DNA of 64,000 bases. Source: JBBRYB01 sp038238115. Its GTDB lineage: Bacteria > Actinomycetota > Actinomycetes > Propionibacteriales > Nocardioidaceae. The stretch is from assembly GCA_038238115.1 (NCBI GenBank), contig JBBRYB010000003.1, forward strand, positions 127,217 to 191,216, in the 5' to 3' direction. Positions 36,065 through 47,400 of this stretch are shown here, piece after piece. The notes under the pieces are model-generated. The model was not told the origin of the DNA and did no database searches. It worked only from the letters and a program-made list of their open reading frames with translations. Made by a program: the position numbers and the translations under genes. Position 1 is the first letter of the stretch. Each line of letters opens with the position of its first letter.

Positions 36065-36838
36065 GTGACCGGTCACACAGTCGTGGCGTCGGCCAATGTG
36101 CTCTTCACGCTGAGAGACGACGAGGCCGCTGAGGCGCTGCACGCGATCTTGGATCGCGAGCCGGACCTGGTCGGCCTGCAGGAGTGGGGCGTCTCCCGGT
36201 ATCCACTGCTGAGCGAGACCGGCTGGCTTCGACTGCCCTTCCTGCGGGGAGTCCGCTTGCGCCGCAGCGGCGGCGGGGGTGCTGCTGGGTATGTCTGGGC
36301 CGTCCCGCTGCTGGGTGGCTGTCCGGTTGGGGCGCGAGGGGACCGCTTCGAGCTGCTCGAGTGCCATGTCCGCATCCTCGGCTGGTTCGGGCGAGCTGAC
36401 CGCAGTGCCGGGCCGCCATCCATCGCGGTACCCAGGGTCATCACCATCGCCGTCTTCCGTGACCAGCGCAGCGACCGCGTCCTGACCGTGTTGAACTTCC
36501 ATCTGAGTCCCCGCGTCCAGGCCAGCGGGCGCTACCGGCAGGACCGACCCCGGCTCGTGGCGCGACACCAGGCAGAGGTGCGCAACCTCAGCCAGCTCGT
36601 CGCTGAACAACTGGCCCGGGGGCGCGTGGTGTATGCGGTGGGGGACTCGAACTTCGACGGACTGCGGCTGCCTGGGCTGACGTCGGCGTGGGAGGGACGT
36701 GGGAGCGAACCGGGAACCCTCGGGTCACACCGCAAGATCGACGACGTCCACGGCCCTGGCCCCTCGACCACCGTGGCCCTGCTGACGAACGCCTCCGACC
36801 ACAAGGCAGTCGTCGTGACACGCGCAGACATCCCGTGA
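36065..36838 (+). CDS. Endonuclease/exonuclease/phosphatase family protein
   Basis: About 257 aa of the EEP fold. Motifs are ASANVLF (metal-binding Asn), VGLQEWG (metal-binding Glu), VLNFHLSP, GDSNFDG (Asp-x-Asn catalytic) and SDHKAVV (Asp-His), in order, so the catalytic set looks intact. The substrate could be DNA, a phosphoinositide or another phosphodiester. GTG 36065 is preferred: CAGACT (36053-36058) lies 6 nt upstream. It stands alone after the CpaE-like gene. Confidence 0.82.
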   Translation: MTGHTVVASANVLFTLRDDEAAEALHAILDREPDLVGLQEWGVSRYPLLSETGWLRLPFLRGVRLRRSGGGGAAGYVWAVPLLGGCPVGARGDRFELLECHVRILGWFGRADRSAGPPSIAVPRVITIAVFRDQRSDRVLTVLNFHLSPRVQASGRYRQDRPRLVARHQAEVRNLSQLVAEQLARGRVVYAVGDSNFDGLRLPGLTSAWEGRGSEPGTLGSHRKIDDVHGPGPSTTVALLTNASDHKAVVVTRADIP

Positions 36839-37192
36839 CGGTTACGACGCGCAGCCTGATCGGTGCCGCGCAGACGTCGTGGTGAGCCCGCGGCCCAGGA
36901 ATCGATCAGCGGGTCGGCCAGTTCCCGAGCGTCGCCGCCGCCTGGAAGCTCGACTCCAAGAAGGCAAGCAGGAGCTCGTCCGGGTTCTCGGGGTCGGGCA
37001 TGGCGTCTCTTTCGTAGCAGGCATGCCGGTAGCCAGTGCAGGACGCGCTGGACCGGCGTCGTGGCTTATCACAATGCCTGATGCCGTGCTGCTCACCGTC
37101 GGTACCTCGACTGCGATAGGCGGCGCTGGATCTTGGGTGTGGCTGGGGCGGCAGGTGGCGACTGTGACCACCGACGTTCTACTGTCGGGGTC
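36839..37192. other. Intergenic region with a small gene remnant
   Basis: 354 bp without a complete gene. It contains the minus-strand DUF5996 remnant (36906-37001) and, at the 3' end, the -10 hexamer TACTGT of the peroxiredoxin gene. Confidence 0.5.
36906..37001 (-). pseudogene. DUF5996 C-terminal remnant
   Basis: A 31-residue stretch MPDPENPDELLLAFLESSF..., ending AAATLGNWPTR. It resembles the very C-terminus of DUF5996 proteins (LLAFLqStYeAAAdLggW). The sequence upstream on the minus strand shows no more of the family. It reads as the leftover of a deleted gene. Confidence 0.45.
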
Positions 37193-37753
37193 ATGACCCA
37201 TGACCCGGCTGTGCTGCCGGACGACCTGCCAGTCCCCGTCGACGACGGTGCGGCGGACCACCTCGTCGGTATGTCGGTGCCGGCGATCGCACTGCCTGCG
37301 ACGACGGGCGGGAGCGTCGATCTTCACCATCGTGGGCTGGGCAGGCGCCTGGTGGTTTTCGCCTACCCCAGGACCGGACGCCCCGGCGTCGAGCTCCCGA
37401 CCGGCTGGGACGCGATCCCGGGTGCTCGCGGATGCACTCCCGAGGCGTGCTCGTTCCGTGACCTGTCGGAGCAGTTCGCGTCGCTGGACACGGACGTCTA
37501 CGGACTGTCGACCCAAGACGCCGCCTACCAGCTCGAGGCCGCCACTCGGTTGCACCTGCCCTACGCGCTGCTCAGCGACGCGGAACTGCGCTTCAGCGCC
37601 GCACTACGGCTGCCCTCGGTCACTGTCGACGGCATGACTCTGCTGCGTCGGCTCACGTTGGTCATCACTGACGGCCGTGTCGAGCACATGATCTACCCCG
37701 TGTTCCCACCCGACCAGGCAGCCGCCGACGTACTCGCCGTGCTGCGTCGCTGA
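37193..37753 (+). CDS. Peroxiredoxin (BCP/PrxQ-like)
   Basis: A 186-aa thiol peroxidase. The fold markers are VVFAYPRTGRP, the peroxidatic motif GARGCTPEACSFRD with its two Cys, and YGLSTQDAAYQLEAATRLHLPYALLSD. It reduces hydrogen peroxide or organic hydroperoxides using thioredoxin-like donors. TACTGT (37180-37185) lies 7 nt before the ATG. Four residues separate the two Cys (C-x4-C), the PrxQ pattern with resolving Cys on the same helix. Confidence 0.88.
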   Translation: MTHDPAVLPDDLPVPVDDGAADHLVGMSVPAIALPATTGGSVDLHHRGLGRRLVVFAYPRTGRPGVELPTGWDAIPGARGCTPEACSFRDLSEQFASLDTDVYGLSTQDAAYQLEAATRLHLPYALLSDAELRFSAALRLPSVTVDGMTLLRRLTLVITDGRVEHMIYPVFPPDQAAADVLAVLRR

Positions 37754-37953
37754 TGAGCTGTCGACTAGCCGACTCAGTGAAAGCTGAGGTCGAGGCCCCG
37801 TGAGCCGTGTGACGGCCACCTTGGGTGCCCCTCGGCGTGGATGCCGACGCGCGCGGCCACTCACGTCTTACGCCCGTGGCACGATGTTGGTTCCTGGAGT
37901 GTCGTCGAGTGCCTGCGACTCTCGTCACGTCCCGCGTCAGGACAGGAGCCCCG

Positions 37954-39375
37954 ATGGAGCGGTTGCGTCCGCAGGAGATGGCCCTGCTGGCGATGGAGTC
38001 TGCCCGCACGCCCATGCACGTGGCGACGCTCGACATCTTCCAGGCGCCTCCCGACGGGTTCGACTACGAGCGCCTGATCGCCCTCATCGACGACCGGATC
38101 GGCTTCGTGCCGCGGTTCCGACAGAAGGTCCGGCTTCTCCTGGGGCTGGCCAACCCGGTGTGGGTCGACGACGACGGCTTCGAGCTGGCCTACCATGTAC
38201 GCCGCTCGGCGCTGCCTCGACCAGGCTCGATGCCGCAGTTGCGGGAGCTGACCGCGCGCATCATGAGCCGCCGCCTGGACCGCCACCGTCCGCTGTGGGA
38301 GACCTATCTCGTCGAGGGTCTCGAGGACGGCCGGTATGCCGTGCTGACCAAGTCGCACCATGCCCTGGTGGACGGGGCGACGGTCGACCTCGGCCAGCTG
38401 ATCGTCGATGACACGCCGGATGCCCCGCTGATGCCTGCCGTCACCTGGGTAGCCGCGCGTCCGCGCAGCGGCCTCGAGATGCTGGCCAAGGCTACCTTCG
38501 ACACGCTGCGTGACCCGGATGCCGCTGCCGACCACGTGCGGGGTCAGCTGCTCGGCGTGCGCCACCTCGCCGACGTCGCACGCTCAGCGGCGGGGCAGGT
38601 GCTCGGCCGCCGGCCCATGCCCGAGGGGCCACTCAGTGTCGACGTCTGCGAGCAGCGCCGCTTCGCTACCGTCGATACCCGGCTCGCGGACTACCATCTG
38701 GTCCGCGCCAAGCACGGCGGCAGTGTCTACGACGTCATCCTGGCCGCCATCGCCGGGGCGTTGCGGAGCTGGATGCTGACGCGTGCCGAGCCGGTCACCG
38801 CGGCGACCAGGGTCAGGGCGCTCGTCCCGATGAGCGTCGTCGACGACAAGTTCGCCGAGCCGACCTCGGTCGGCAGCCAGGTGACTCCTCATCTGCTCCG
38901 TTTGCCGCTCGACGAGGCCAACCCGGTCATGCGCCTGCACCAGGTGTCGTACGCCTTCAAGGCGCACACGGAGACCGGTCGGGCGGTCGGGGCTGACAAA
39001 CTCGCACAGCTCAGCGGCTTCGCTCCGACCACGTTCCACGCCCTCGGCTCACGGGTCGCCGCCGGTCGTCCGCCACGCTCCTACGACCTGCTCATCACGA
39101 ACGTGCCCGGTCCGCAGTTTCCGCTGTACGCGGCGGGCGCTCGGATGACCGCCAGCTACCCCGTGCTGCCCCTCGTCGCGGGGCACGCGCTCGCGATCGG
39201 CGTCACGTCGTACGACGGCATTGTGTTCTACGGCCTCGACGCCGACCGGGACGCCGTCCCTGACATCGATGTGCTTGGTCAGTGCATTGTTGAGGCGGTC
39301 GACGAGCTGGTTGACGCGTCCTCCCCGGCGCGTGCTCCCCGCGGGCGTGGGCCGCGTACGAAGGGTTCCCCATGA
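37954..39375 (+). CDS. Wax ester synthase/diacylglycerol acyltransferase
   Basis: A 473-aa bifunctional WS/DGAT enzyme that transfers fatty acyl groups from acyl-CoA to alcohols or diacylglycerol for storage lipids. The active-site motif HHALVDG is at 135-141. Others are PLWETYLVEGL, the PLW motif, NVPGPQFPLYAAGAR near 390, and LAIGVTSYDGIVFYGLDAD near the end. ATG 37954 is preceded by GGACAGGAG and matches the usual MERL start. The stop overlaps the DUF6912 gene (ATGA). Confidence 0.92.
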   Translation: MERLRPQEMALLAMESARTPMHVATLDIFQAPPDGFDYERLIALIDDRIGFVPRFRQKVRLLLGLANPVWVDDDGFELAYHVRRSALPRPGSMPQLRELTARIMSRRLDRHRPLWETYLVEGLEDGRYAVLTKSHHALVDGATVDLGQLIVDDTPDAPLMPAVTWVAARPRSGLEMLAKATFDTLRDPDAAADHVRGQLLGVRHLADVARSAAGQVLGRRPMPEGPLSVDVCEQRRFATVDTRLADYHLVRAKHGGSVYDVILAAIAGALRSWMLTRAEPVTAATRVRALVPMSVVDDKFAEPTSVGSQVTPHLLRLPLDEANPVMRLHQVSYAFKAHTETGRAVGADKLAQLSGFAPTTFHALGSRVAAGRPPRSYDLLITNVPGPQFPLYAAGARMTASYPVLPLVAGHALAIGVTSYDGIVFYGLDADRDAVPDIDVLGQCIVEAVDELVDASSPARAPRGRGPRTKGSP

Positions 39376-39788
39376 GGGTCTACGTGCCCTCGACCGTCGA
39401 GGGGCTCCAGCGGCTCATGTGCAACGGCGAGATCGAGGCCCACGCCGAGGGCTTCGCGGCGACCGACGAGCTGCTCCGCGCGCTCGACGAGCTGACCGAA
39501 AAGGAGATCGACTTCCTCGTGTCGAGCGCCGCGGCTGAGGCATCACTCGCCCTGCTCGGCGAGCGCGATGCCTCCAGCCGAAGGCGGGTGGTGATCGTGA
39601 CGGAGATGCCCAATGGTGCCGTCGGCGAGGTCGATCAGGCGGCCGGTGCAGTGGTCGTGCCTACCTCGATCGGCCTCGCGCGCGTGGACGCCGTACTCGC
39701 GGACACCGACGACGTCGACCTCACGCGGCGACCCGACGACGCGCTGGCCTGGTTTGCGAGCCAGGAAATTGGTGACTTGCTAGCGTGA
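39372..39788 (+). CDS. DUF6912 family protein
   Basis: A 138-aa protein: MRVYVPSTVEGLQRLMCNGEI, then an alpha-helical Asp/Glu/Ala-rich body and VVVPTSIGLARVDAVLADTDDVD. This matches the actinobacterial DUF6912 family, of unknown function. The start overlaps the acyltransferase stop (ATGA), indicating coupled translation. Ku follows after ~56 bp. Confidence 0.8.
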   Translation: MRVYVPSTVEGLQRLMCNGEIEAHAEGFAATDELLRALDELTEKEIDFLVSSAAAEASLALLGERDASSRRRVVIVTEMPNGAVGEVDQAAGAVVVPTSIGLARVDAVLADTDDVDLTRRPDDALAWFASQEIGDLLA

Positions 39789-39844
39789 AGCCAAGTCACG
39801 AGGTCTGACCTCGACAGCGATCCGGTGATGCAGCGGGAGGTGCC

Positions 39845-40804
39845 ATGCAGGCGATCTGGAAGGGCACGATCTCGTTCGGCCTTGTGACGATACCGATTCG
39901 CGTCTTCTCGGCGACCGAGGAGCGCAACATCTCCTTCCGCCAGGTGCACGAGGCCGACGGCGGTCGGATTCGCTACAAGCGGGTCTGCGAGGTCGACGGT
40001 AACGAGGTCCCCTACTCCGACATCGGCAAGGGGTATGAGCTCCCAGACGGACGGATGGTCGTCTTGACCGACGAGGACTTCGACACGTTGCCGCTGCCGA
40101 CAGCCAAGGCGATCGAAGTGCTGGAGTTCGTACCCATCGACCAGGTCGACCCGCTGTACTTCGCGAAGGCCTACTACCTCGCCGCCGATGGGGCGGTCGG
40201 AGGTAAGCCCTACGTGCTGCTGCGCGATGCGCTGACGAAGACGCGCCAGTGTGCCCTCGTCAAGGTGGCGATCCGGACCCGCGAGACGCTGGCACTGCTT
40301 CGGGAGCACGACGGGACACTCGTGCTCCAGACGATGCTATGGCCGGACGAGGTGCGCGACAGCAGCTTCGCCGTGCCCGATGAGTCCGTCCAGATCCGCA
40401 AGGACGAGGTCGGGATGGCTGAGTCCTACATCGCCACCCTGCGCGCCGACTTCGACCCCGACCGCTACCACAGCGAGTACCGCGAGGCCCTGGAGTCGCT
40501 CGTCGAGTCCAAGGTCTCCGGCCTGCCGATGCCCGAGCCCGAGGAGGACGAGGAAGGCGAGACGGCCGACGTCCTCGACCTGGTCGCCGCGCTGCGTGCG
40601 AGCGTCGACGAAGCGAAGCGGCGCCGAGGCGGTGGCGAGGCTGCGTCCAGCGGTGATGGCGAACCGGCGGCCAGCTCCAAGACCACCAAGAAGCAGGCGA
40701 GCACCCCCAAGAAGTCCACGAAGCCGGCGGCCAAGAAGTCGGCGAAGAAGACGGCTGCCAAGAAGAAGCCGGCCAAGAAGGCAGCCGCCAAGAAGTCCGC
40801 CTGA
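39845..40804 (+). CDS. ku: Non-homologous end-joining protein Ku
   Basis: A 319-aa Ku homodimer subunit that rings DNA ends for NHEJ. The core (residues 1-250) has WKGTISFGLVTIPIRVF, RIRYKRVCEVDGNEV, LSVG-type KAYYLAADGAVGGKPY and TMLWPDEVRDS. The C-terminus is a lysine/alanine-rich extension (KKSTKPAAKKSAKKTAAKKK) seen in actinobacterial Ku and able to bind DNA. GGGAGG precedes the ATG. LigD, the usual partner, is not in the window. Confidence 0.95.
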   Translation: MQAIWKGTISFGLVTIPIRVFSATEERNISFRQVHEADGGRIRYKRVCEVDGNEVPYSDIGKGYELPDGRMVVLTDEDFDTLPLPTAKAIEVLEFVPIDQVDPLYFAKAYYLAADGAVGGKPYVLLRDALTKTRQCALVKVAIRTRETLALLREHDGTLVLQTMLWPDEVRDSSFAVPDESVQIRKDEVGMAESYIATLRADFDPDRYHSEYREALESLVESKVSGLPMPEPEEDEEGETADVLDLVAALRASVDEAKRRRGGGEAASSGDGEPAASSKTTKKQASTPKKSTKPAAKKSAKKTAAKKKPAKKAAAKKSA

Positions 40805-40845
40805 GCGAGGTCGCACGACCATGGCGTGCATGGCAAGATGCGCCC

Positions 40846-42474
<1,629 letters not shown>

Positions 42475-42497
42475 GTGCACTGGAGGCTGACCCAACC

Positions 42498-42692
42498 TCA
42501 GGCGACCCGCCGAGTAGGCGCGTCGGCGGAAAAGGCGGGATCGATGAGCAGAGCCGCCCCACACGTCGTACAGCAGAACTCGCATCGGTCGTCGACGCAG
42601 CCGCCGACGGGGACGAAGATGCGGTTATCGGCGCAGTCAGGGCATAGTCGCACGACGCCACTGGTCATGAGCAGGTCAGCCGGGTCATCCAT
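42498..42692 (-). CDS. Small Cys-rich putative zinc-binding protein
   Basis: A 64-aa protein with seven Cys: C17, C20, C32, C37, C40, C41 and C44. The pattern RLCPDCADNR...CVDDRCEFCCTTC looks like a zinc ribbon or double knuckle. No known family comes to mind. The gene has no obvious Shine-Dalgarno sequence. It is 23 bp from the pruA stop, tail to tail. The clustered Cys pairs argue for a real gene rather than chance. Confidence 0.6.
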   Translation of the reverse strand: MDDPADLLMTSGVVRLCPDCADNRIFVPVGGCVDDRCEFCCTTCGAALLIDPAFSADAPTRRVA

Positions 42693-42780
42693 GTGGGCAA
42701 CGTTGCCAGATGCTGCCGACAGAATCGATGAGGCTCGCCAGGGCGCACCCGAAGACCGACGCGATCCGCACCTTGACGCG

Positions 42781-43278
42781 TTAGGTGCGGGCAAGCCAGG
42801 TGCTGCCAGTACGTTGCTCTTCGGCGGCGGCCGCGACGATCCCCTTGGCGAACTCCGGCTCGACCTTGGCGCCGAAGAACGGGATCGAGACCTTGACGTC
42901 GCCGCGGATGCGCTCCAGCGACCCAACCCCGTCGGTGGCCAACACAATGCTGCCGAGCATCTTCGCCGGCTGTCCGGAGATCTCGACGACAAGGTCCGCG
43001 GCCCGTCCACCGGACGCGTCGGGAGCGTCCCACGTCTCGGTCTGCCGAATGCGGACAGTGTCGCCGATGAACGCCTTCATGAAGTCGGGGACATCAGCCG
43101 GCATGGTTCGGGTCACGCTGACACGCGCGCTGCCGTCCTCGTGCTCGTCGACGTCGACGTCGTAGTCGAGTGCGCCAGTGGCCTCGCAGACGGCCCGGCG
43201 GAAGTCGGGGTCCATGAGCATCGCGAATGTCTCGTCGGGCGACGCGGCGGGGTAGCTGATGTCCGCGCTCACGTCCAT
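42781..43278 (-). CDS. DUF2505 family protein
   Basis: A 165-aa START/SRPBCC-like protein: MDVSADISYPAASPDETFAMLMDPDFRRAVCEATGAL, then alternating strands, and DVKVSIPFFGAKVEPEFAKGIVAAAAEEQ at the C-terminal helix. DUF2505 is common in actinomycetes, probably a lipid- or hydrophobic-ligand-binding fold, function unknown. CATGAT (43290-43285) lies 6 nt before the ATG. Divergent from tryptophan dioxygenase. Confidence 0.88.
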   Translation of the reverse strand: MDVSADISYPAASPDETFAMLMDPDFRRAVCEATGALDYDVDVDEHEDGSARVSVTRTMPADVPDFMKAFIGDTVRIRQTETWDAPDASGGRAADLVVEISGQPAKMLGSIVLATDGVGSLERIRGDVKVSIPFFGAKVEPEFAKGIVAAAAEEQRTGSTWLART

Positions 43279-43353
43279 GCGCCGATCATGCCACCACCGT
43301 TCGGGTCGAGCAGAGCCCCCGAGCGCCGCCCCTGACCGGGATAGCCTGAGCGC

Positions 43354-44193
43354 GTGAGCACAGACGAGCGAACGGGCGAGGTCGACCCCACGGTCGGTGA
43401 GTGGTCGGGCGACGACATCAACTTCGGCGAGGCCGGCGCGAAGCTGACCTACGGTAGCTACCTCCAGCTCGGCCGGCTGTTGGCCTCCCAGCAGCTCGAG
43501 TCTTCCCCGCCCGCCCACGACGAGCTGTTGTTCATCACGATCCACCAGGTCTACGAGCTGTGGTTCCAGCAGCTGTTGCACGAGGCGGAGACCGCTCGCG
43601 AGGCGATGTTCGGCGACCAGCTGTGGTGGACGAAGCACCTCCTCAAGCGCATGCATGTCATCGAGCACGTGCTCGTCGAGCAGGTCGATGTGCTCGAGAC
43701 GATGACGCCCCAGGACTTTCTGGCGTTCCGCAAGCTGCTGTCGCCCGCGAGCGGGTTCCAGTCGGTGCAGTTCCGCGAGCTCGAGTTCATCTCGGGCGCG
43801 AAGGACCCGTCGTTCGTACGCCGCTTCAAGGGGCTGACCGACGACGAGTCCGCCCGGCTGCGCCGCAGGCTCGACGAACCAACCCTGTGGGACGCGTTCC
43901 TCGCCGTACTCGAACAGCGGGGCCTGCCGACGGGGTCAGACGACAATGTCCGGGCGTCGTTGAGGACGGCCGCGCACGACCGCGGACACCACTTCGAGGT
44001 GTGGGAGCTGGCAGAGGCGCTGATCCAGCACGACGAGCTCGCGGCGGGCTGGCGGGCTCGGCACGTGACCATGGTCGAGCGGATGATCGGAACCAAGAGC
44101 GGCACCGGTGGCTCCTCCGGAGGCGCGTATCTGCGCAGTCGGCTACCGCTGCGCTACTACCCGCTCCTGTGGGACCTGCGCTCGGAGCTGTAG
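43354..44193 (+). CDS. kynA: Tryptophan 2,3-dioxygenase
   Basis: A 279-aa heme dioxygenase that opens the tryptophan indole ring to give N-formylkynurenine. Key stretches: LTYGSYLQLGRLLASQ, HDELLFITIHQVYELWFQQLLHE (distal side), PASGFQSVQFRELEF and HDRGHHFEVWEL; RTAAHDRGHH holds the region near the proximal His. TAGCCT (43342-43347) lies 6 nt before GTG 43354. Kynurenine formamidase and kynureninase are not nearby. Dispersed repeat A begins 9 nt after the stop. Confidence 0.93.
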   Translation: MSTDERTGEVDPTVGEWSGDDINFGEAGAKLTYGSYLQLGRLLASQQLESSPPAHDELLFITIHQVYELWFQQLLHEAETAREAMFGDQLWWTKHLLKRMHVIEHVLVEQVDVLETMTPQDFLAFRKLLSPASGFQSVQFRELEFISGAKDPSFVRRFKGLTDDESARLRRRLDEPTLWDAFLAVLEQRGLPTGSDDNVRASLRTAAHDRGHHFEVWELAEALIQHDELAAGWRARHVTMVERMIGTKSGTGGSSGGAYLRSRLPLRYYPLLWDLRSEL

Positions 44194-44201
44194 TCGCCTC
44201 C

Positions 44202-44250
44202 TGCCCGGCGACACGCCGGCAGAACTGGGCCGTTGGTGGCGTCTCGGCGG
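44202..44250. repeat. Dispersed hairpin repeat A, copy 1
   Basis: The reverse complement of this 49-bp segment matches 56267-56314 at 46 of 48 positions plus one indel. CGAGACGCC and GGCGTGTCG within it pair at 8 of 9 positions. It starts 9 nt after the tryptophan dioxygenase stop. A GGCGGCGAGCCGCC palindrome occurs ~25 bp further on. Confidence 0.75.
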
Positions 44251-44418
44251 ATGGATCGTAGGGGTAGCGACTGCGGCGGCGAGCCGCCCGCGTCGAATCG
44301 CCCAGTGGTGATGTCTTGAAGGGCGGGCGGGGCTAGGGTCGGTTGATGCCGCACAAGGGCGTGCGGCCGTGGCTCCCACCCGCGCCGCGCCGTCGTGTCA
44401 GGACAGGGTCGCAGACAG

Positions 44419-47400
44419 ATGCACACCACGTTGGACGACGCCAAACAGCAGCTGCTCGACCAGGCGACGCAACTCGCCGAGGGCCGCAAGGGGCGTGCAG
44501 CCGACCCGGCAACTACCCGCAAGCTGTTGCAGCTCTACTACCGCCACTCCGCGCCCGAGGACCTGGTCGAGCGCAGTCCCGTCGACATCTACGGCGCCGC
44601 GATGAGCCAATACCGGCTCGCGTCCCGCCGGCCCCAGGGCACGGCGGCTCTCCACGTCTTCACCCCCTCCGTCGAGGACAACGAGTGGGCCGCGGCGGGC
44701 CACAGCGTCGTCGAGATCGTCACTGACGACATGCCCTTCCTCGTCGACTCCGTCACGATGGCCCTGACATCGGAGGACCGCCCAATCCATCTGGTCATCC
44801 ATCCTCAGCTACTCGTACGTCGCGATGTCACCGGCAAGCTCCTGGCCGTATGCGACGCCGATGACAAAGAGGCGAGTGCCGCCCCCGACGTGCTGCGCGA
44901 GTCATGGATGCACGTCGAGATCGACCGGCAAAGCGATCCAGCGGAGCTCGAGAGAATCGAGCAGTCGCTTACGCAGGTCCTGCGCGACGTCCGCGAGGTG
45001 GTCGAGGACTGGCAGAAGATGAGTGCTCAGGCACGAGCGATCGTTGCCGACCTGGACGAGCACCCGCCCCCGTTGTCGAAGAGCGAGATCAAGGAGGGCC
45101 AGGCGCTGCTGCACTGGCTTGCCCATGACCACTTCACGTTCCTCGGCTACCGGGAGTACCAGCTGCAAACGGTCGACGGCGCCGAGGTACTGAGGGCGGT
45201 GGCGGGCACCGGCCTCGGCATCTTGCGGTCCGACCAGGACATGTCGTCGTCCTCCTTCGGGAGACTTCCCCCGGCAGTCGCTGCGAGGGCCCGCGAGAAG
45301 CAGCTGTTGATCATCACGAAGGCCAACTCGCGTTCGACGGTGCACCGCCCGGTCTACCTCGACTACGTCGGCGTCAAGACGTTCGACTCCTCCGGTGAGG
45401 TCCTCGGTGAGCGGCGCTTCCTCGGCCTGTTCAGCTCCGCGGCATACACCGAGAGCCTGATGCGCATCCCGGTGCTCAGAGACAAGGCCGCCCAGCTCTT
45501 GCGGGGCTCGGGCTTCTCACCGATGAGCCACAGCGGTAAGGCGCTGCTCGACATCCTCGAGACCTATCCCCGCGACGAGCTCTTCCAGACGTCCGTGGCC
45601 GAGCTGCTGCCGGTCGCGGAGGCGGTGCTGCACCTGCGTGAGCGTCGTCAGCTGCGGTTCTTCGTGCGCCGCGACACCTACGGTCGCTACCTCTCATGCC
45701 TGGTCTACCTGCCGCGTGACCGCTACACGACGCAGGTCCGCGAGCGGATGCAGAAGATCCTCAAGCAGACCATGGGGGCCGCCACGCTGGACTACACCGC
45801 ACGGGTCAGCGAGTCCGTGTTGGCCCGACTGCACTTCGTCGTGCGGGCCGCACCCGGTGAGACGTTGAACGACTTCGACGAGGCGGCGTTGGAGCAGCGG
45901 CTCGCTGACGCGACCCGGTCGTGGAGTGACGACTTCGCGGTGGCGGTGACCGATCTGCTCGGCGAGGAGGCGGGCGCTCGACTGTCCCGGACCTACGGCG
46001 AGGCGTTTCCCGAGGCCTACAAGGAGGACTTCTCGGCCCGGGTGGCGGCAGCCGACGTACGCCGGATGGAGGACATGGGCGACGCTCCGATCGCCCTGTC
46101 GCTCTACGTGCCCGTCGACGCGCCCGAGGGGGAGTCTCGCTTCAAGGTGTTCCGACGCGACACCCCGCTGAGCCTGTCCGACGTGTTGCCGGTGCTGTCG
46201 TCCATGGGCGTCGAGGTGGTCGACGAGCGGCCCTATGAGATCGAGAGGTCGACAGGACGCGCGTGGATCTATGACTTCGGCCTGCGCCGCTCGACCTCGA
46301 TGCCCGAGGGTGCCCGCGACCTCTTCCAGGACGGGTTCAGCGCCGTGTGGTCCGGGCTCGCGGAGAGCGACGGGTTCTCCGCACTGGTGCTGAAGGCCGG
46401 CCTGCCATGGCGACACGTCTCGATTCTGCGCGCCTATGCCAAGTACTTCCGCCAGGGGGGGTCGCCGTTCAGCCAGGAATACATCGAGGCTTCGCTGCTG
46501 GCGAACGTGCCGATCACCCGGCTCCTCGTGCAGCTGTTCGAGGCTCGCTTCGACCCCGACCGTGGCGGTGACCTCGACCCACACTCGGACACCCGCACCG
46601 TCACGAGCGAAGCCCTGGAGGAGCAGATCAGCAAGGGGCTCGACGGGGTCGAGAGCCTTGACCAGGACCGGATCCTGCGCAGCTATCTGACGGCCGTCAA
46701 GGCGACGCTGCGCACGAACTTCTACCAGACCGACTCCGACGGCCGCCCGAAGGGCTACCTCTCGATCAAGCTGGAACCCAAGCTCGTGCCGGACCTGCCC
46801 GAACCACGCCCGCGCTTCGAGGTCTTCGTCTACTCACCCCGGGTCGAGGGCGTCCATCTGCGGTTCGGCGCTGTCGCTCGGGGAGGACTGCGCTGGTCGG
46901 ATCGCCGGGAGGACTTCCGCACCGAGGTCCTGGGCCTCGTTAAGGCACAGATGGTCAAGAACGCCGTCATTGTGCCGGTGGGAGCCAAGGGTGGCTTCTA
47001 CTGCAAGCAGCTTCCCGACCCGGCGGCCGATCGTGACGCGTGGCTGGCTGAGGGAGTCGAGTGCTACAAGACGCTCATCCGCGGCCTGCTCGACATCACC
47101 GACAACCTCGTGCACGCGGAGACGGTACCCCCGCCGCTCGTCGTGCGGCACGACTGCGACGACAGCTACCTCGTCGTCGCTGCTGACAAGGGCACGGCCA
47201 CCTTCTCCGACATTGCGAACGGCGTGGCAAAGGACTACGGATTCTGGCTCGGGGACGCGTTCGCCTCTGGCGGTTCGGTCGGCTACGACCACAAGGCCAT
47301 GGGGATCACGGCGCGCGGGGCTTGGGAGTCGGTGCGCCGGCACTTCCGCGAGCGGGGGATCGACAGCCAGAGCGAGGACTTCACCTGTGTCGGCATCGGT

